Assembly: GCF_000368145.1 (NCBI RefSeq)
Contig: NZ_KB849283.1
Location: 124,001-188,000 of the forward strand
Source of the DNA: Acinetobacter guillouiae CIP 63.46
GTDB taxonomy: Bacteria; Pseudomonadota; Gammaproteobacteria; Pseudomonadales; Moraxellaceae
Length of the DNA stretch: 64,000 nt
Direction: 5' to 3'
Within the stretch, counting starts at the first letter, position 1. Each line of letters opens with the position of its first letter. Shown one piece after another: positions 1-8,992 of the stretch. The notes below the pieces were generated by a model. That model was given only the letters and a program-made list of their open reading frames with translations, was not told the DNA's origin and ran no database searches. A program made the translations under genes and the position numbers.

Positions 1-290
1 CGTGCAAGCATACAGGTACGTACTGCGCTATTGGCGTCAAAACAACCCGCTGTGTTCGGTAAGATGGTGTATTTTTCAGGTGGAAGGATTGACAGTAAGT
101 TAGGCTGATCTGGATTTTGCCCAATGTTTACTCGGCGAATCGCCACTGTCACAATTTCAGCGCCACTGGCTTGAATTGCTAAATCAGTTTCTTGCATGTC
201 TTTGTATTTACCCGTACCCACGAGAAGACGAGATTGAAAAGTACGAGAACCGATAATAAGAGGGGAGTTTTCAGTAGGAAAATCTAGCAT
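1..290 (-). CDS. thiG: Thiazole synthase, partial (N-terminal part)
   Basis: ThiG forms the thiazole phosphate ring of thiamine from deoxyxylulose phosphate, dehydroglycine and ThiS thiocarboxylate in the cytoplasm. Only the first ~96 codons lie in the window; the gene runs off the left edge. The translation begins [20 protein letters not shown] and continues with [10 protein letters not shown] and [12 protein letters not shown], which are characteristic ThiG segments. The start codon (CAT at 288-290 on the plus strand) follows the thiS stop by 14 bases, so the two genes are surely cotranscribed. Identification is firm because sequence and neighbour agree. Confidence 0.93.
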   Translation of the reverse strand, partial: MLDFPTENSPLIIGSRTFQSRLLVGTGKYKDMQETDLAIQASGAEIVTVAIRRVNIGQNPDQPNLLSILPPEKYTILPNTAGCFDANSAVRTCMLA

Positions 291-304
291 GGGAGAGCTC
301 CAAA

Positions 305-502
305 TTAGCCGCCACCGACAGCGTGAATGATTTCAATACGGTCTTTTTCAGCAATAGGGGTAAGTTCAAGTTTACTTTTGGAAATGATCATTTCATTCAT
401 TTCTACGGCAAAGCGTTTACCTTCGAGTGAAAGTTCCTGAACCAGTTGTAAAAGATTTTGGCAAGCGGTTTCTTGAGGCTCACCATTTAAGAAAATTTGC
501 AT
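305..502 (-). CDS. thiS: Sulfur carrier protein ThiS
   Basis: ThiS is a small ubiquitin-fold sulfur carrier. Its C-terminal Gly-Gly is adenylated and converted to a thiocarboxylate that donates sulfur to ThiG. The product is about 65 residues, starts MQIFLNGEP and ends HAVGGG, so the functional GlyGly terminus is present. An upstream in-frame ATG at 508 would add two residues. I prefer the ATG at 502 because a GGA lies a few bases before it, whereas the first ATG has no ribosome site. It is directly upstream of thiG in the same operon. Confidence 0.93.
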   Translation of the reverse strand: MQIFLNGEPQETACQNLLQLVQELSLEGKRFAVEMNEMIISKSKLELTPIAEKDRIEIIHAVGGG

Positions 503-552
503 ATACATTCCATTCGATTGCGCAAATTGTGATGTCTAAAATCAAAATAATT

Positions 553-918
553 TTATTTAGCGTATTTCAATGCATTCCATGCAAGGACCAGCCAACCTGC
601 AATCATCAGTGCTCCACCAATGGGTGTAATTGCACCTAAACCTCGTGGTAAACCCAGTGCCATGACATAAAGCGAACCGCAGAAAAATAAAATACCGATT
701 TGGATGAGTAAGAAGCTGGCTTTGATTGGAAGTTGAGGGATGACTTTACTGAGAATAGCCAGTGCCAATAGGCCCAGTGCGTGGTAGAAAAAATAATCAG
801 TTGCTGTTTGCCACCATGCCAACTGGGCTTCAGTTGCGTGAGCTTTTAAACCATGTGCGCCAAATGCACCTAAGATTACTGCAAGCGCTAAATTCAGTGC
901 TGAAATTGCAATCCACAT
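553..918 (-). CDS. DUF423 family small membrane protein (YgdD-like)
   Basis: This 121-residue inner-membrane protein has four hydrophobic segments. The N-terminal stretch containing GAFGAHGLKAH and the C-terminal half containing RGLGAITPIGGALMIAGW match the DUF423/YgdD family, whose function is not known. It lies between rpoH and thiS on the same strand but is separated from rpoH by a good terminator, so it is likely expressed on its own or with thiSG. The length is normal for the family. I cannot assign a biochemical role. Confidence 0.88.
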   Translation of the reverse strand: MWIAISALNLALAVILGAFGAHGLKAHATEAQLAWWQTATDYFFYHALGLLALAILSKVIPQLPIKASFLLIQIGILFFCGSLYVMALGLPRGLGAITPIGGALMIAGWLVLAWNALKYAK

Positions 919-1023
919 AAGCCAGTCATCTGCATAAATTTGCGCATAACATTAACACAATTTCGAAGCGGGATTAAAGGCAAAATCTATTAAGAATAAA
1001 GATTTGACAAAAATATCAGGCAA

Positions 1024-1050
1024 AATAAAAGGGCATGTCGCCCTTTTATT
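1024..1050 (-). terminator. Rho-independent terminator after rpoH
   Basis: An 11-bp perfect stem (1024-1034 with 1040-1050, five-base loop, core GGGC/GCCC) lies just downstream of rpoH. Read on the minus strand it is followed by a T-rich stretch. Confidence 0.8.
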
Positions 1051-1094
1051 GAAAATATAAATTATTGGTCTGGTATACAGACCGTTTTGAAGAT

Positions 1095-1964
1095 TTAGTT
1101 GGATGACATGGCAACTTTGATTTTGTCCATGGCATTTTTTTCTAACTGACGAATACGCTCAGCAGAGACATTGTACTCTGCAGCCAGTTCATGCAAGGTC
1201 GATTTATCATCATCTAACCAACGGCGCTGTAAGATGTTGCGTGAGCGATCATCCAACTGTTCCATAGCATTATGCAAAGCTGAAGTACTTTGTTCTTCGT
1301 AATCTTCTTCTTCGACTAAGCGAGCAGGGTCATAGCGGTTATCTTCGAGATAAAGCGCTGGTGCAACATGAGTTGAACCTTCGTCATCGTCATCACCTTG
1401 AGCTTCAAAAGCAGCATCATAAGCGGTTAAACGACCTTCCATTTCCAAGACTTGTTCTGCTGTTACATTTAAGTCGTTGGCAATTGATTGTGCTTCTTCA
1501 AGTGTAAGTTTTTTACTTGATTTTTTTAGGCTACGTAAATTAAAAAACAATTTACGTTGCGCTTTGGTGGTCGCAATTTTGACAATACGCCAATTGCGAA
1601 TCACATATTCATGAATTTCAGCCTTAATCCAGTGCACAGCAAAAGACACCAAACGCACGCCCATATTGGGGTCAAAGCGTTTAACTGCTTTCATTAAACC
1701 GAGATTACCTTCTTGAATTAAATCACCTTGTGGCAAACCATAGCCCGCATAGCTGCGCGCAATATGCACCACAAAACGTAAGTGAGACATCACTAACATT
1801 TTCGCAGCATCTAAATCTTGATCGTAAAAATAGCGATCAGCTAACTCTTTTTCTTGTTCAGCTGTCAAGATTGGAATCTGATTTACGGTGCTGATATAAG
1901 CACCTAAGTTAACACCTGGTGCAGATAAGGACAGGGGCATCAACTGATTGCTGCTGTCACTCAT
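1095..1964 (-). CDS. rpoH: RNA polymerase heat-shock sigma factor RpoH (sigma-32)
   Basis: RpoH directs RNA polymerase to heat-shock promoters. The 289-residue product has the usual sigma-70-family order. Region 2 contains [20 protein letters not shown] (about residues 80-100) followed by the aromatic-rich [21 protein letters not shown] segment. Region 4 near the C terminus contains [29 protein letters not shown], the -35 binding helix-turn-helix. An acidic insert (QGDDDDEG) sits between regions 3 and 4. Length and motifs are normal for sigma-32. The gene stands alone, with a terminator downstream; the leader upstream is about 140 bases and could contain thermosensor structure, which I have not resolved. 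Confidence 0.97.
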   Translation of the reverse strand: MSDSSNQLMPLSLSAPGVNLGAYISTVNQIPILTAEQEKELADRYFYDQDLDAAKMLVMSHLRFVVHIARSYAGYGLPQGDLIQEGNLGLMKAVKRFDPNMGVRLVSFAVHWIKAEIHEYVIRNWRIVKIATTKAQRKLFFNLRSLKKSSKKLTLEEAQSIANDLNVTAEQVLEMEGRLTAYDAAFEAQGDDDDEGSTHVAPALYLEDNRYDPARLVEEEDYEEQSTSALHNAMEQLDDRSRNILQRRWLDDDKSTLHELAAEYNVSAERIRQLEKNAMDKIKVAMSSN

Positions 1965-2102
1965 GGGTTCTCCTTATAGGAATTTCGTTGTATAGCTAAT
2001 GCATTCATCTTAATTCGAATATTGTACATAAGTAAGGAAATTTGGGTATCGAAATGTAAAAATATATGCAAATTTGCAAAAAATAATTTGAATTGAAAAT
2101 AA

Positions 2103-2378
2103 TTAAGATTCAATTAAGTAATGAAATTCATGCTCTGATCGTTTAGTCAATTGGCAAGAAATCTTGTTGATCTCGCAATAACGCGTAATATCAATTTCAC
2201 TGTGCGGATCAGAGGACATTAAAAGAAATATTTGATGAGGCAATGCTCTTTTTAATTCACGCTTTAACATTAATAGAGGCATTGGACAGGGTTTACCCAT
2301 ACAATTTATTTCAATCGCTGTCTGGCCTAAAGGTTCATTCATTTTTTGGCAAGGTAACAACAGGGTTATGGAACACAT
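2103..2378 (-). CDS. TusA/SirA-family sulfurtransferase-like protein
   Basis: The protein carries the TusA hallmark GKPCPMPLL, in which the Cys of CPxP normally accepts persulfide sulfur for tRNA thiolation or other sulfur trafficking, followed by the beta-alpha fold including SDPHSEIDITRYCE. The reading frame opens at an ATG at 2378 giving 91 residues. A second ATG at 2342 (MNEPLGQTAIEIN) gives a length closer to ordinary TusA, and neither has a clear ribosome site. It stands alone between rpoH and the cold-shock gene. The exact sulfur acceptor pathway cannot be told from sequence. Confidence 0.82.
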   Translation of the reverse strand: MCSITLLLPCQKMNEPLGQTAIEINCMGKPCPMPLLMLKRELKRALPHQIFLLMSSDPHSEIDITRYCEINKISCQLTKRSEHEFHYLIES

Positions 2379-2724
2379 ATTTTACCAAGTTTATTGAAAC
2401 ACCCCAACAAAAATTGGAAGATTCTTCAACAAATAAAAAATAATCGTGAAGCTGTTTAAAAAACACGCTTGATATCGAAAATAATTATCAAAAAAAATTC
2501 TATTAATTGTCATAAACCCATGTTAAGCTCGTTGCGTATTTAGGATTTATCAGAAACAATTCTTGTTTTGAAACCCTATTACAAGATGGATGTAACCGGG
2601 ATTTTGTTAATAGTTTTACAGAATGATTACAAGCTTTGAAATTAGAAAATATTTTAAAACTTTGTTTGCTCTGCTGTTTGCAACACCGGGTGGTCCCTTT
2701 TTCTTAATAACTGAGGATTAACTT
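2379..2724. other. Intergenic region containing the cold-shock gene leader
   Basis: This 346-base stretch separates the divergent tusA-like and cold-shock genes. No open frame is credible. By analogy with csp genes, part of it probably forms a long structured 5' leader. The GAGGA at 2713-2717 is the ribosome site for the downstream gene. Confidence 0.5.
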
Positions 2725-2916
2725 ATGACAGCTCGTGAACAAGGCGTAGTTAAATGGTTCAACGACACTAAAGGCTTCGGCTTTATCCAACGCGCAGGCG
2801 GTGATGACGTATTTGTTCATTTCCGTGCTATTCAAGGTGACGGTCAACGCGTTGAATTCAGTGTTGTGCAAGGTCAAAAAGGTTTTCAAGCTGAAGAAGT
2901 TCAGCCTTTAGACTAA
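2725..2916 (+). CDS. Cold-shock domain protein (CspA family)
   Basis: A single cold-shock domain of 63 residues binds single-stranded nucleic acid and acts as an RNA chaperone. Both RNA-binding motifs are visible: RNP1 as KGFGFIQR (about residues 16-23) and RNP2 as DVFVHF (28-33). The C terminus ([11 protein letters not shown]) is slightly shorter than in typical CspA. A GAGGA ribosome site lies 7 bases before the ATG. A strong terminator follows, so the gene is monocistronic. Which of the several Acinetobacter csp paralogues this is cannot be decided here. Confidence 0.95.
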   Translation: MTAREQGVVKWFNDTKGFGFIQRAGGDDVFVHFRAIQGDGQRVEFSVVQGQKGFQAEEVQPLD

Positions 2917-2941
2917 TCTTAAATTTTTAAAATTTAAGTGG

Positions 2942-2974
2942 CGCTCCAATTTCTTATAAATTGGGGCGTTTTTT
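2942..2974 (+). terminator. Rho-independent terminator after csp gene
   Basis: An 11-bp stem (2942-2952 with 2958-2968, one G-T pair) and a five-base loop are followed by six T residues. Confidence 0.88.
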
Positions 2975-3022
2975 GTTTATAATGGGCGCAATTAAAAGTG
3001 TCTACAGTTAGAGCTCGTATTT

Positions 3023-4174
3023 ATGTCATCAGGTTTCGAAACCCTTAATTTACATCCGCAACTTAAACAAGCGATTGATGCTTTAGGGTTTAAAGAAATG
3101 ACCCCAATTCAGCAAAAAGTATTGAAATATACTTTAGCAGGTCATGATGCAATTGGTCGTGCTCAAACCGGCACAGGTAAAACAGCGGCATTTTTAGTCA
3201 GTATTATTAATGATTTGCTCACAAACCCAATTAAAGAACAACGTTTCCGTGGTGAACCACGTGCATTGATTCTTGCGCCAACACGTGAACTTGCAATTCA
3301 AATTGAAAATGATGCAAAAGATTTGGTCAAATATACCAATTTAAATGTCGTGACTTTGGTTGGCGGCGTAGATTTTGATAAGCAAAGAAAACAACTGGAT
3401 CAAGGTTTTGTTGATATTTTAGTGGCAACCCCTGGTCGTTTAATTGATTTCACAGAACAAAAAGAAGTTTGGTTAGATCAAATTGAATTTTTAGTGATTG
3501 ATGAAGCTGACCGTTTATTAGACATGGGCTTTATCCCATCAGTTAAACGGATTGTGCGTTTTTCGCCACGTAAAGAGCAACGTCAAACCTTAATGTTCTC
3601 GGCAACATTTAGCTATGATGTTCTCAATCTTGCCCAACAATGGTTATGTGAGCCAGTTACAGTAGAAATCGAGCCTGAAAAGAAAACCAATGCTGATGTT
3701 GAACAGCGTGTATATGTGGTCGAAAAGAAAGATAAATATCGCTTATTGCGCGAAATTTTGGCAGATGAACCCATTGAAAAAGTGATGATCTTTGCCAATC
3801 GCCGTGATCAAGTGCGTAAACTTTATGATCATTTAAAAGCAGATGGTTATAAAGTGGTGATGCTATCAGGTGAAATAGCGCAAGATAAACGTTTGAAAAT
3901 GTTGGATCAATTTAAAAATGGTCAACATAATATTATGATTGCAACAGATGTTGCAGGTCGTGGTATTCATGTTGATGGCGTATCTCATGTGGTGAATTTC
4001 ACTTTACCTGAACAGTCAGATGATTATGTACATCGTATTGGTCGTACAGGTCGTGCAGGTACACAGGGTGTAAGTATTAGTTTCTTGTCTGAAGATGATG
4101 CATTTAATTTACCGACTATTGAGAAAGCGATTGGGCAAAAATTGCCTTTAACGCGATTAGATGGTTATTGCTAA
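3023..4174 (+). CDS. rhlB: ATP-dependent DEAD-box RNA helicase (RhlB-like)
   Basis: This is a 383-residue DEAD-box helicase that unwinds RNA duplexes and in many gammaproteobacteria works with the RNA degradosome. The Q motif (FKEMTPIQ), Walker A AQTGTGKT (about residue 50), PTRELAIQI, Walker B with DEAD (about 160), SAT (about 192) and the C-terminal [10 protein letters not shown] motif (about 337) are all intact and in order. The C-terminal tail is very short, unlike the long basic tails of RhlE or SrmB, which together with overall similarity favours RhlB. It follows the cold-shock gene, both of which act on RNA in the cold, but a terminator separates them. Confidence 0.9.
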   Translation: MSSGFETLNLHPQLKQAIDALGFKEMTPIQQKVLKYTLAGHDAIGRAQTGTGKTAAFLVSIINDLLTNPIKEQRFRGEPRALILAPTRELAIQIENDAKDLVKYTNLNVVTLVGGVDFDKQRKQLDQGFVDILVATPGRLIDFTEQKEVWLDQIEFLVIDEADRLLDMGFIPSVKRIVRFSPRKEQRQTLMFSATFSYDVLNLAQQWLCEPVTVEIEPEKKTNADVEQRVYVVEKKDKYRLLREILADEPIEKVMIFANRRDQVRKLYDHLKADGYKVVMLSGEIAQDKRLKMLDQFKNGQHNIMIATDVAGRGIHVDGVSHVVNFTLPEQSDDYVHRIGRTGRAGTQGVSISFLSEDDAFNLPTIEKAIGQKLPLTRLDGYC

Positions 4175-4203
4175 GTTTTTTGTTTCTTTATCAAATTGTG
4201 TTT

Positions 4204-4234
4204 AAAAAACCCACTTATTTAAAGTGGGTTTTTT
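4204..4234 (+). terminator. Bidirectional terminator between helicase and lipoprotein genes
   Basis: A stem with core CCCACTT/AAGTGGG (4210-4216 with 4222-4228) is flanked by A-tract and T-tract, so it can end transcripts of the convergent genes on both sides. Confidence 0.88.
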
Positions 4235-4267
4235 AATGACTATTTTTAGTTTAGAAGGCTAAACGGA

Positions 4268-4648
4268 TTAACTTGCTTTACAGCTAAAGGTCAGTGTTGT
4301 TTGATAGTCCGTATCTTTTTCAATACCGTAGTTTTTGCCCATTACTGAACCTAATACACCGGCTGCTGCAGTGATCATTTTTCCAGTCTGTTCATCGACC
4401 ACACCTTTTAAACTGCCATGGTATTCAGTTTTTTCATCCACCAAGACCGGTGCACCTTTTTTACCGCAAGCCTTGTTTGCTGCAGTAATGGCATTATTTT
4501 TTGCGGTAATTTGGTCTTTACCTAAGCCAGTGACTTCATACTGGTTATCTGCTTTTTGAATCGCTAAAGTTTGTGTTGGATTTGATGCACACGCAGTGAA
4601 GAGTAACGCTGAACTAGCAAGTAAAGTGATCGTTGTTAATTTATTCAT
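4268..4648 (-). CDS. Uncharacterised lipoprotein
   Basis: The 126-residue product begins MNKLTTITLLASSALLFTAC, a lipoprotein signal peptide with lipobox LFTAC, so it should be lipid-anchored in the envelope. The mature part has a beta-rich pattern with ITAKNNAITAANKACGKKG, a Gly/Ala-rich ITAAAGVLGSVMG segment and a C-terminal pair-forming Cys (TLTFSCKAS). I do not recognise a functional family. A TTG start four codons upstream is possible, but the ATG at 4648 gives a standard signal peptide. It converges on the helicase gene and shares its terminator. Confidence 0.8.
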   Translation of the reverse strand: MNKLTTITLLASSALLFTACASNPTQTLAIQKADNQYEVTGLGKDQITAKNNAITAANKACGKKGAPVLVDEKTEYHGSLKGVVDEQTGKMITAAAGVLGSVMGKNYGIEKDTDYQTTLTFSCKAS

Positions 4649-4912
4649 ATTGATTCTCAAATTCCTGTACTAAAAATTAAAAAGATACTGCTTTTAAATT
4701 AGTTATAATTTGAGCATAGAATGTGGGCTAAATATTGAGAAACATGTATAAATTTTGCAGTTTTTTTTAAGTTTATTGATGATTTGGCTTTATTTTCGAA
4801 GCCAAAGGGTATCGAAGGTATTTTTTGTGAGCAATCATGCTCATTGATAACCTAACAATAAGTTGTATGTAATATTGACAGATGCCAAGTAAATTTTGTC
4901 GGAGATAGCTTA

Positions 4913-5548
4913 ATGATTTTAGATTATGCTAATCTTGAAACAAGTGAAATTAACCAGATAATAGATAGGTCAATGTCAGATTTAAACTTCAAAGCAGTAC
5001 ATGACAATATTCATCAACGTCAATCGATTGGCCATTTGGTTGAACCTGCACCTTCACACGCACAACTGAATATTGCATTTAAAGCCGCTTTAACAGCACC
5101 CGATCATCATCGTTTAAAACCCACACAATTTATTGTCGTGGATGTTGAGCAACGTGAAGCATTTGGTGCATTACTGGCACAATCTATTGCTGACTTAGGT
5201 GAATTAGATCCAGCCCAAGTTGAACGGGTAAAACTTCATCCTTTTAGAGCGCCTATTTTGGTGCTTGCCGTGACTAAATTTCAGGATCACCCTAAAGTGC
5301 CTTTTTTTGAACAAACGCTGAGTTCAGGGGCTGCAATTGAAAACTTTTTATTGTCGATGCAGGCACAAGGTTTCGCAACCATGTGGAGGAGTGGGGCGGT
5401 TGTTGAATCTAAATTATTAAAATCAGCACTGGGTTTAGCTGAACGAGATTTAATTTCAGGCATTATTTATGTTGGCACAGCGGCAAAAGCAATTGCCCCA
5501 CGTGCAGAGATTGAAACAACACAATATGTTCATTTTTGGCAAGCTTGA
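4913..5548 (+). CDS. Nitroreductase family protein (YdjA-like)
   Basis: This is a flavin-dependent oxidoreductase fold of 211 residues. The segment RQSIGHLVEPAPSHAQLNIA matches the RRSxxxL/APxxxQL entry of YdjA-type nitroreductases, and the C-terminal part has GAAIENFLLSMQAQGFATMW followed by LISGIIYVG, which form the FMN pocket and dimer interface. The ATG at 4913 is preceded by GGAG at a suitable distance. The family usually begins near residue 20 of this reading, so the N terminus is longer than typical. Natural substrate is unknown. Confidence 0.87.
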   Translation: MILDYANLETSEINQIIDRSMSDLNFKAVHDNIHQRQSIGHLVEPAPSHAQLNIAFKAALTAPDHHRLKPTQFIVVDVEQREAFGALLAQSIADLGELDPAQVERVKLHPFRAPILVLAVTKFQDHPKVPFFEQTLSSGAAIENFLLSMQAQGFATMWRSGAVVESKLLKSALGLAERDLISGIIYVGTAAKAIAPRAEIETTQYVHFWQA

Positions 5549-5622
5549 GTCAAAAAGTTATTGATATTTTCAGATTGAAAAATCATTGGGTTATTAGGAC
5601 AAGCATTTTAGGATAACAATAA

Positions 5623-6696
5623 ATGTCGGATTTACAATTTAAAGATTTAGTTGAACCTATTGTATTGGGTCAGAAAACAGCGTTGCGTGTGACTGTACTG
5701 GGTGGTGGTAGTTTCGGTACAGCAATGGCAAATACAGCAGTACGTAATGGTTGTGACACCATGATTTGGATTCGCGATGAAAGTATCGCAGCTGAAATTA
5801 ATGCGACTCATGTCAATAAACGCTATTTACCTGATTTTCAATTGGAGACGGGTTTACGTGCTGAGTCAAATTTAGAAGATGCAGTGCGTGATCGCGATAT
5901 TATTTTGGTGGCAATCCCAAGCCATTCTTTTCGTGATGTTTTACGTCAAATTAAACCGTTTATTAGTGCACAAGCCGTTGTTTCATTAACCAAAGGCATC
6001 GAAGCAAAAACCTTTAGCTTTATGAGTGACATCATTCGTGAAGAGCTTCCTGAAGTTCCTTATGGTGTTCTTTCAGGACCTAACTTAGCCAAAGAAATTG
6101 TTGCAGGACAACCAGCAGGTACAGTGATTGCCAGTGATAGTGAATTAGTACGTTATGCCGTACAACAATCACTACATAGTGCATTGTTTCGAGTGTTTGG
6201 CAGTGACGATGTACATGGTGTTGAGCTGGGTGGAGCACTTAAAAATATTTATGCTGTTGCAATGGGAATGGCTGCTGCTTATAAAGTAGGTGAAAATACC
6301 AAGAGTATGATTTTAACCCGTGCTTTGGCTGAAATGAGTCGCTTTGCAGTTAAGTTGGGGGCAAATCCTTTAACATTCTTAGGTTTGTCTGGTGTGGGTG
6401 ATCTTTTCGCAACCTGTAACAGCCCGTTGAGCCGAAATTATCAAGTTGGTTTTGCCTTAGGTTCTGGAAAGACACTGGAACAAGCAACCTCTGAATTGGG
6501 GCAAACTGCTGAAGGGATCAACACTATTGTACAAGTCAATGCACGTGCAAAGGAGTTGGATGTCTATATGCCAATTACCACTGCATTGTATGAAGTTATT
6601 TTTGAAGGTGCGCCGCCACTGAATATTGCCGTTTCTTTGATGAAGAATGGGCATCGTAGTGATGTAGAGTTTGTGCTTCCGCATAACGAAGTTTAA
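5623..6696 (+). CDS. gpsA: Glycerol-3-phosphate dehydrogenase [NAD(P)+]
   Basis: GpsA reduces dihydroxyacetone phosphate to glycerol-3-phosphate, the backbone of membrane phospholipids, in the cytoplasm. The Rossmann motif GGGSFG is at about residue 27 and the catalytic lysine lies in LGGALKNIYAVAMGMA at about residue 205, followed by LGLSGVGDLFATCNSPLSRN. At 357 residues it is a little longer than many orthologues because of about 20 extra N-terminal residues. The gene is followed about 90 bases later by sixA and probably shares a transcript with it. Confidence 0.96.
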   Translation: MSDLQFKDLVEPIVLGQKTALRVTVLGGGSFGTAMANTAVRNGCDTMIWIRDESIAAEINATHVNKRYLPDFQLETGLRAESNLEDAVRDRDIILVAIPSHSFRDVLRQIKPFISAQAVVSLTKGIEAKTFSFMSDIIREELPEVPYGVLSGPNLAKEIVAGQPAGTVIASDSELVRYAVQQSLHSALFRVFGSDDVHGVELGGALKNIYAVAMGMAAAYKVGENTKSMILTRALAEMSRFAVKLGANPLTFLGLSGVGDLFATCNSPLSRNYQVGFALGSGKTLEQATSELGQTAEGINTIVQVNARAKELDVYMPITTALYEVIFEGAPPLNIAVSLMKNGHRSDVEFVLPHNEV

Positions 6697-6787
6697 TCGT
6701 GTGTTGTTGGCACAATATTCAAAACTTTAGAGATGGATTTGTAACAAAGCCTCGTTATAATCAGTGCAGTATTAAAAAGGAAATCTT

Positions 6788-7243
6788 ATGCAACTGACTT
6801 TGGTGCGTCATGGTGAAGCAGCTCCACCCGTCAATGGGGTGGATAGTAAACGGCCTTTAACACAACGTGGGCATTTACAAGCACAACAAACGGCTAATTT
6901 TTTAAAAGAAATCGTACAGCCGGATGTATTTGTTGTCAGCACTTTATTGAGAGCACAAGAAACATTGGCGCACATACAGACTTACTTCCCGAATGTATCT
7001 GTATTGGTCTGTGACAAAATAAAGCCAGATGATGATGCAAAATTAGCAATCGAATGGTTGTCACAATTGCCATTTGAACGTATTGTGGTGGTATGTCATA
7101 TGAATGTTGTGGCACATATTGCAGAACAACTGACACATGAGCATTTTAATCCTTTTGCCTTGGCAGAGGCTCGTATTTATGAGCAAACTGTGATTGCAAA
7201 TGGTCTATCTACACAAGATAAAGCCTTTATTCCAACTGTATAA
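6788..7243 (+). CDS. sixA: Phosphohistidine phosphatase SixA
   Basis: SixA is a small histidine phosphatase that dephosphorylates phosphohistidine in signalling or phosphotransfer proteins. The catalytic motif RHG is at residues 7-9 (LTLVRHGEA) and the second histidine is in VCHMNVVAHIAE near residue 104. The length of 151 residues and the single catalytic domain fit SixA rather than phosphoglycerate mutase. An AAAGGAA ribosome site precedes the ATG. It sits between gpsA and gspL; its partner here is unknown. Confidence 0.9.
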   Translation: MQLTLVRHGEAAPPVNGVDSKRPLTQRGHLQAQQTANFLKEIVQPDVFVVSTLLRAQETLAHIQTYFPNVSVLVCDKIKPDDDAKLAIEWLSQLPFERIVVVCHMNVVAHIAEQLTHEHFNPFALAEARIYEQTVIANGLSTQDKAFIPTV

Positions 7244-7281
7244 AAGCATTGTTAAAAGAACTTAACGGCAGAAAACGATAA

Positions 7282-8424
7282 ATGTTGTACTTATGGATGC
7301 CTGAAGCCAATGGGGTTTGGCAGTGGTCTCGAGGAAGTGATTGGACTAAATCTTCGAGCCTAGAACAATTAATACAAGATATTAAACTTTACCAAGGTGA
7401 AGAAGCTGTGGTTTTCTTCCCAAGTCGTGAAGTGCAAATTCTTCAACAGAAATTTAGTAAAACTCAATATAAACAATTGGGTGTAGATGGTGTCAAATAT
7501 TTATTAGAAGAATATGTGATTTTGCCGATTGATCAGATGAAAGTGTTTTCACACTTTCAACAACCCGATCAGGTTTCAATATTGGGGATTCATCAATATG
7601 CTGTCACCACAATGCAGCATTCCTTGTCATTGATTCCGTTAAAAATCGTCTCTTTATTACCTGACTTTTTGATGCTGCCTGTACCAGAAGTCGGACAGAC
7701 GATTTTGGCCAATGTCAACGGACAGTTATTGGTTCGAGAAGGCGAGTTCCTTGGTAATTCGATTGATGATCTGAATGTATATTTGGATTTCGCTGATCGA
7801 GAGAAAAGCTATTTATATAGCGGATTGACAGATGAGCAAGCGGTCAGCTTATTTGCCATTGCTACAGCGGATCAGCGTGAGCCTTTTGATTATCAATTTA
7901 GTGAAATAAAAAAACCGAAACTACATCCTTATAATGTATTGCCAAAAGCCAAGCAAGCCAATCAAGGTGTTTCCCGTTATTGGCAAGCCTGTGCAGTTTT
8001 GGTGGTTGTTTTGATCATTGCGCAATTGAGTTACGATGCTTTGCGTTGGATTAAGCTGAAGAAAGTTGCGGATCAAACAGCTTTGATTGCAGTGGATCAG
8101 TACAAAAAATGGTTTCCAAATGAGCAACGGATTACAGAAGAGTCTGTAGAACGTCAGTTTAAAAATAAATTGGCTTTAAGTCAGAGTGCAAATACCCAAG
8201 CTTTACAATTACTCAGTCGTGTTGGGCCAATTTTAATGCAGCATCAGATTATTGCCAGTCGTGTAAATTATGATACAGCAGTGTTAAATATGGATCTGGT
8301 GGCGAAAAATGCTGAAGGCTTACAAACCTTGGTGACGCAACTCAATCAACAAGGCTTTAAAGCAGAATTAGGCAATGTTCAGACGCAAGGTGCATCTGTC
8401 GTTGGTTTGGTGAAGATACAATAA
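7282..8424 (+). CDS. gspL: Type II secretion system protein GspL
   Basis: GspL is an inner-membrane component of the type II secretion assembly platform that links the GspE ATPase to GspM. The 380-residue product has an actin-like cytoplasmic domain (about residues 1-220), one membrane segment at about 236-254 (ACAVLVVVLIIAQLSY) and a periplasmic ferredoxin-like domain ending QGASVVGLVKIQ. Its stop overlaps the gspM start (TAATG), which indicates translational coupling. The remaining gsp genes are not in this window, consistent with the scattered secretion genes of Acinetobacter. Confidence 0.9.
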   Translation: MLYLWMPEANGVWQWSRGSDWTKSSSLEQLIQDIKLYQGEEAVVFFPSREVQILQQKFSKTQYKQLGVDGVKYLLEEYVILPIDQMKVFSHFQQPDQVSILGIHQYAVTTMQHSLSLIPLKIVSLLPDFLMLPVPEVGQTILANVNGQLLVREGEFLGNSIDDLNVYLDFADREKSYLYSGLTDEQAVSLFAIATADQREPFDYQFSEIKKPKLHPYNVLPKAKQANQGVSRYWQACAVLVVVLIIAQLSYDALRWIKLKKVADQTALIAVDQYKKWFPNEQRITEESVERQFKNKLALSQSANTQALQLLSRVGPILMQHQIIASRVNYDTAVLNMDLVAKNAEGLQTLVTQLNQQGFKAELGNVQTQGASVVGLVKIQ

Positions 8425-8903
8425 TGAAAACAATGGAAAATGTGCAAAATCGACTGGATGTATGGTCTGAGAAAATCGCAGAGAATTTAGAAAAAATATC
8501 TCCACGTGAACGTGTCATGGTTATTTTCACCACGATTTTTGTCATTGTGGCAATTGTGGGTGCGGCGTTGTGGTACACCCATAAAGCTGCCGAAAAACAG
8601 CAAGCACGTTTAAATCAGATGAAAGATCTTGTGGTGTGGATGCAGAGTAATGTAGTGACCATGAAGCCCGCAGATGATTTGGCCTTAACCACTGCAGATA
8701 AAATTCAGCGTGTGGCACAACAACAAGGGCTTTCGGTTGCCTCGCAGCAAGTGGGTGAGCAATTTCAGATTATTGCACAACATCAAAACTATGCGGTTTT
8801 AGCTAACTTTTTAACCCAAATTGCCCAAATGGGTGTGAGTTTGGAAAAGATGGAGTTAGCCAAAGAAGGTGGGCAGATTAAATTAACAGCGACGGTACAG
8901 TAG
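8424..8903 (+). CDS. gspM: Type II secretion system protein GspM
   Basis: GspM pairs with GspL in the inner membrane. The 159-residue protein has an amphipathic N terminus, one membrane segment at about residues 30-52 (VMVIFTTIFVIVAIVGAALWY) and a periplasmic domain, the usual GspM layout. Its ATG overlaps the gspL stop codon. The family is poorly conserved in sequence, so the call rests mainly on layout and on the coupled gspL. Confidence 0.87.
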   Translation: MKTMENVQNRLDVWSEKIAENLEKISPRERVMVIFTTIFVIVAIVGAALWYTHKAAEKQQARLNQMKDLVVWMQSNVVTMKPADDLALTTADKIQRVAQQQGLSVASQQVGEQFQIIAQHQNYAVLANFLTQIAQMGVSLEKMELAKEGGQIKLTATVQ

Positions 8904-8992
8904 TAGTGAAAATAAACACAGTTCAAGCATAGCCTTTTCAACATACTGTGCCTATAATATGGCAACTTAAAAAGCAGTAGACTTTTGTAGCT

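Noticed and set aside
4836-4856. Short dyad GAGC/GCTC upstream of the nitroreductase gene
   Set aside because: Only four paired bases; below what I would expect for an operator or terminator.
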